Part shown: positions 22,155 through 24,425 of the stretch, in pieces
Layout of the letters: each line of letters starts with the position of its first letter
Numbering within the stretch: the first letter of the stretch is position 1
Assembly: GCA_034716535.1 (NCBI GenBank)
Contig: JAYEJW010000576.1
Location: 1-24,425 of the forward strand
DNA: 24,425 nt
Direction of reading: 5' to 3'
DNA from: JAYEJW01 sp034716535
GTDB taxonomy: Bacteria; Pseudomonadota; Gammaproteobacteria; Chromatiales; Chromatiaceae
The notes under the pieces: model-generated
The model's input: only the letters and a program-made list of their open reading frames with translations
Database searches by the model: none
Told to the model about the DNA's origin: nothing
Program-made: the position numbers and the translations under genes

Positions 22155-23177
22155 ATGACGATTAACGTGTACTACGACAAAGACGCCGATCTCTCCCTCA
22201 TCCAAGGCAAGCAGGTCGCTATCATCGGATACGGCTCTCAGGGGCACGCCCACGCCAACAACCTGAAGGAGTCCGGCGTGTCGGTGACCGTTGGTCTGCG
22301 CCCGGGCTCTGCCTCCGCCGCCAAGGCTGCCAATGCAGGTCTTGAGGTCAAGGCCATCGACGAGGCGGTGAGAGGGGCCGACGTGGTCATGGTGCTGGCC
22401 CCGGACGAGCACCAGGCCAAGCTCTATCGGGATCAGATCGCGCCCAACATCAAGGAAGGCGCAGCGCTCGCCTTCGCCCACGGCTTCAACATCCACTTCG
22501 GTCAGATCGAGCCCCGCGAGGACCTGGACGTCATCATGATCGCGCCCAAGGGTCCCGGCCACCTGGTGCGTTCGACCTACACGCAGGGCGGCGGGGTGCC
22601 GAGTCTGATCGCGGTCTACCAGGATGCCACCGGCCAGGCCCGCGACATCGCGCTGGCCTACGCCTCCGCCAACGGCGGCGGGCGCGCCGGCGTCATCGAG
22701 ACGACCTTCCGGGAGGAGTGCGAGACCGACCTCTTCGGCGAGCAGGTGGTGCTCTGCGGGGGCCTGACCTCCCTCATCCAGAACGGCTTCGAGACCCTCG
22801 TCGAGGCCGGCTACGCGCCGGAGATGGCCTATTTCGAGTGCCTGCACGAGGTCAAGCTCATCGTCGACCTCATCTACGAGGGCGGCATCGCCAACATGCG
22901 CTACTCGATCTCCAATACCGCCGAGTACGGCGACCTGACGCGCGGTCCGCGCATCGTCACTGGCGACACCAAGGCCGAGATGAAGCGCATCCTGGGCGAG
23001 ATACAGTCCGGCGAGTTCGCCAAGGAATTCATCTTGGAGAACCAGGCCGGTGCGCCCAAGATGAAGGCCCTGCGGCGCCTCGGCGAGGAGCACTCGATTG
23101 AAGAAGTTGGTGAGCGCCTGCGAGAGATGATGCCCTGGATCAAGGCCTCGAGGCTGGTCGACAAGGACAAGAACTGA
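22155..23177 (+). CDS. ilvC: ketol-acid reductoisomerase (class I)
   Basis: A 340-residue class I (short) enzyme that isomerises and reduces acetolactate with NADPH, the second common step of branched-chain amino acid synthesis. The N-terminal Rossmann domain has G-Y-G-S-Q-G-H (25-31), and R49 and S52 in L-R-P-G-S mark NADPH preference. H109 lies in A-H-G-F. The knotted C-terminal domain carries the Mg2+ ligands D192, E196, E228 and E232. ATG 22155 is the family start (M-T-I-N-V-Y-Y-D-K-D). It follows ilvI and ilvH with a gap full of hairpins, so it may be controlled partly on its own. A strong terminator follows. Confidence 0.96.
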   Translation: MTINVYYDKDADLSLIQGKQVAIIGYGSQGHAHANNLKESGVSVTVGLRPGSASAAKAANAGLEVKAIDEAVRGADVVMVLAPDEHQAKLYRDQIAPNIKEGAALAFAHGFNIHFGQIEPREDLDVIMIAPKGPGHLVRSTYTQGGGVPSLIAVYQDATGQARDIALAYASANGGGRAGVIETTFREECETDLFGEQVVLCGGLTSLIQNGFETLVEAGYAPEMAYFECLHEVKLIVDLIYEGGIANMRYSISNTAEYGDLTRGPRIVTGDTKAEMKRILGEIQSGEFAKEFILENQAGAPKMKALRRLGEEHSIEEVGERLREMMPWIKASRLVDKDKN

Positions 23178-23203
23178 CGCCGACCGCGACCCGGCCCGAC
23201 CTG

Positions 23204-23236
23204 AAAATGCCGCGGAGCGTTGCTCCGCGGCATTTT
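23204..23236. terminator. bidirectional terminator between ilvC and yceI
   Basis: AAAATGCCGCGGAGC and GCTCCGCGGCATTTT form a perfect 15-bp stem with a 3-nt loop. A/T runs on both sides let it work for ilvC on the plus strand and for yceI, which ends at 23249, on the minus strand. Confidence 0.92.
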
Positions 23237-23248
23237 CTCATTCAAGGC

Positions 23249-23827
23249 TCATTGCTGAATCCCTTCCACTGAGAGGACGAGCTCCACTTCGCGCGAGGCG
23301 GGACCCAGATCGTAGTCGACGCCGAAATCGGCAAGCTTCAGCGTGGTTCTGCCTTCGAACCCCCGGCGGTAACCGCCCCAGGGATCCGGGCCGTTTCCGA
23401 TGTGTCGGACGTCGATGATGACGGGTTTCGTCACGCCGTGTAACGTCAGGTCGCCGGCGAGCACCGCCGTGCCGTCTCCATTGTCCTCGAAGGAGCTGCT
23501 CTTGAAGCGCGCCTCGGGGTACTTGTCCACCTCCAGGAACTCCTCGCCCCGCAGGTGCTTGTCCCGCTCGGCGTGGTTGGAGTCGAGGCTCGCGGTCTTG
23601 ATCACGACCTCCACTTCGGCGGCATTCGGATTCTTCTCGTCAAAGGTGAAGCTACCGCCGAACTCGTCGAAGCGGCCGTAGAGCCAGCTGTAGCCCAGGT
23701 GCTTGATACGAAACTGGACGAAGGCGTGCGCCCCCTCCGTATCGATGACGAAGGTCTCGGCCACCGCGAGAGCAGGGACGAACAGCGAAGTGGCGATGGC
23801 CAGTGTGGCGAGCCTTTTGGATTTCAT
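23249..23827 (-). CDS. yceI: YceI-family periplasmic protein
   Basis: A 192-residue exported protein of the YceI family, a lipocalin-like beta barrel that binds a long isoprenoid chain. A signal peptide is cut after A-V-A (residue 23). The mature start E-T-F-V-I-D-T-E-G-A-H-A-F-V-Q-F-R-I-K-H-L-G and the later F-K-S-S-S-F-E and G-D-L-T-L-H-G-V-T-K-P-V are classic. Its exact role is unsettled. It lies 29 bases after the cytochrome b561 gene on the same strand, the yceJ-yceI order of E. coli, suggesting a shared quinone-related role. Confidence 0.9.
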   Translation of the reverse strand: MKSKRLATLAIATSLFVPALAVAETFVIDTEGAHAFVQFRIKHLGYSWLYGRFDEFGGSFTFDEKNPNAAEVEVVIKTASLDSNHAERDKHLRGEEFLEVDKYPEARFKSSSFEDNGDGTAVLAGDLTLHGVTKPVIIDVRHIGNGPDPWGGYRRGFEGRTTLKLADFGVDYDLGPASREVELVLSVEGIQQ

Positions 23828-23856
23828 GATCGTTTCCTCGTGATTGGCAGTTGAAG

Positions 23857-24408
23857 TCAGCGCTTGGACAATCCGAGCATGCGCAACAGGGTCCTGTCCC
23901 CATCGACAAAGTGGTGCTTCAGGGCGGCCAGGACGTGCACTGCGGCTAAGGTGATCGTTGCAATGGCGAGCGCGAAATGGATCTTACCGGCGATGTCCGC
24001 CTGGTTCGGTAACCCCATTAGGGTCGCGGGCACCTGGAACAGACCGAAAACATCGATGGGACGGCCATCTGCCGTAGAGATCAGGTAGCCGCTCAAAATT
24101 GCGGAGAACAGGAGCGCATAAAGGGCGACGTGGGTGACGGCGGAGGCCGCCCGCTCGAGCGCGGAGAGCGTCGCCAGTGGAGACGGCTGAGGGTCCAGAT
24201 AGCGCCAGGCGAGCCGCAACAGCATCGCAGCAAAGAGCAGCACCCCCACACCCTTGTGGAGTTCAGGAAGGCGCTTATACCAGGGATCGTAGTAGGTCAG
24301 GTTCGTCATCCACAGGCCGATTGCGAACAGCCCCACAGTGGCGACCGCCACAAGCCAGTGCATGAGCACGGCGACAAGGCCGTAGGAGTTGTCCGTATTT
24401 CGCCACAC
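23857..24408 (-). CDS. cytochrome b561 (YceJ-like)
   Basis: A 183-residue di-heme cytochrome b561 of the bacterial CybB/YceJ type with four membrane helices. Likely heme ligands are H17 (L-M-H-W), H51 (E-L-H-K-G-V-G), H144 (K-I-H-F) and H158 (A-V-H-V), spaced as in E. coli CybB. It probably passes electrons between quinol and oxygen species or a periplasmic partner. It is just upstream of yceI in one transcription unit. The ATG at 24408 is 17 bases from the window end, so the promoter is out of view. Confidence 0.9.
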   Translation of the reverse strand: MWRNTDNSYGLVAVLMHWLVAVATVGLFAIGLWMTNLTYYDPWYKRLPELHKGVGVLLFAAMLLRLAWRYLDPQPSPLATLSALERAASAVTHVALYALLFSAILSGYLISTADGRPIDVFGLFQVPATLMGLPNQADIAGKIHFALAIATITLAAVHVLAALKHHFVDGDRTLLRMLGLSKR

Positions 24409-24425
24409 GATGGTCTCTCCGATCC

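Overview
The window reads as chromosomal DNA of a GC-rich gammaproteobacterium, plausibly of the Chromatiales/Ectothiorhodospiraceae type. The basis is fabA, an lptF gene, a znuA-znuC-znuB-zur cluster with a classical Zur box, OxyR with cysteines at exactly 199 and 208, yceJ/yceI and ilvI-ilvH-ilvC. The exact genus cannot be fixed from the sequence alone. Most of the window is well-packed housekeeping sequence. Accessory DNA lies at the left end and in one patch near 17.2-18.6 kb.

Left end (1-3.8 kb): an accessory island edge. It holds a TOTE-type primase-helicase on the minus strand whose 3' end is broken, then a hicA-hicB toxin-antitoxin pair. After these comes an exact 45-nt 3' half of a tRNA-Pro(GGG) gene, from anticodon loop to CCA, at 2860-2904. 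This looks like the distal attachment site of an element integrated in tRNA-Pro. Beyond it are three 11-bp direct repeats and a CopG-like antitoxin relic that has lost its start.

3.9-5.7 kb: a small exported protein on the minus strand, an OmpA-domain lipoprotein and a 55-codon one-helix membrane ORF. 5.9-9.1 kb: a zinc-uptake operon (znuA, znuC, znuB, zur) behind a Zur box that overlaps the -10 element, so the operon should repress itself when zinc is sufficient. 9.3-10.4 kb: an lptF without a neighbouring lptG. 10.5-12.9 kb: two unknown small genes and a fused hisH-hisF (fungal HIS7-like) gene. 13.1-14.6 kb: oxyR followed by a rubrerythrin, a peroxide-defence pair. 14.8-17.1 kb: proS and fabA on the minus strand.

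17.2-18.6 kb: a second accessory patch with an IS630-family transposase fragment, a DUF433/DUF5615 (PIN-like) toxin-antitoxin pair and short dispersed palindromic repeats on both sides. 18.7-19.5 kb: a MIF-family tautomerase and a DUF4124 exported protein, both minus strand. 19.7-23.2 kb: ilvI, ilvH and ilvC for branched-chain amino acids. The ilvH-ilvC gap is packed with four consecutive hairpins, and a strong terminator follows ilvC. 23.2-24.4 kb: yceI and a cytochrome b561 (yceJ-like) on the minus strand.

I found no system that I would call wholly new. The items most worth a second look are the tRNA-Pro half-site with its broken TOTE gene, the HisHF fusion and the palindrome cluster before ilvC.
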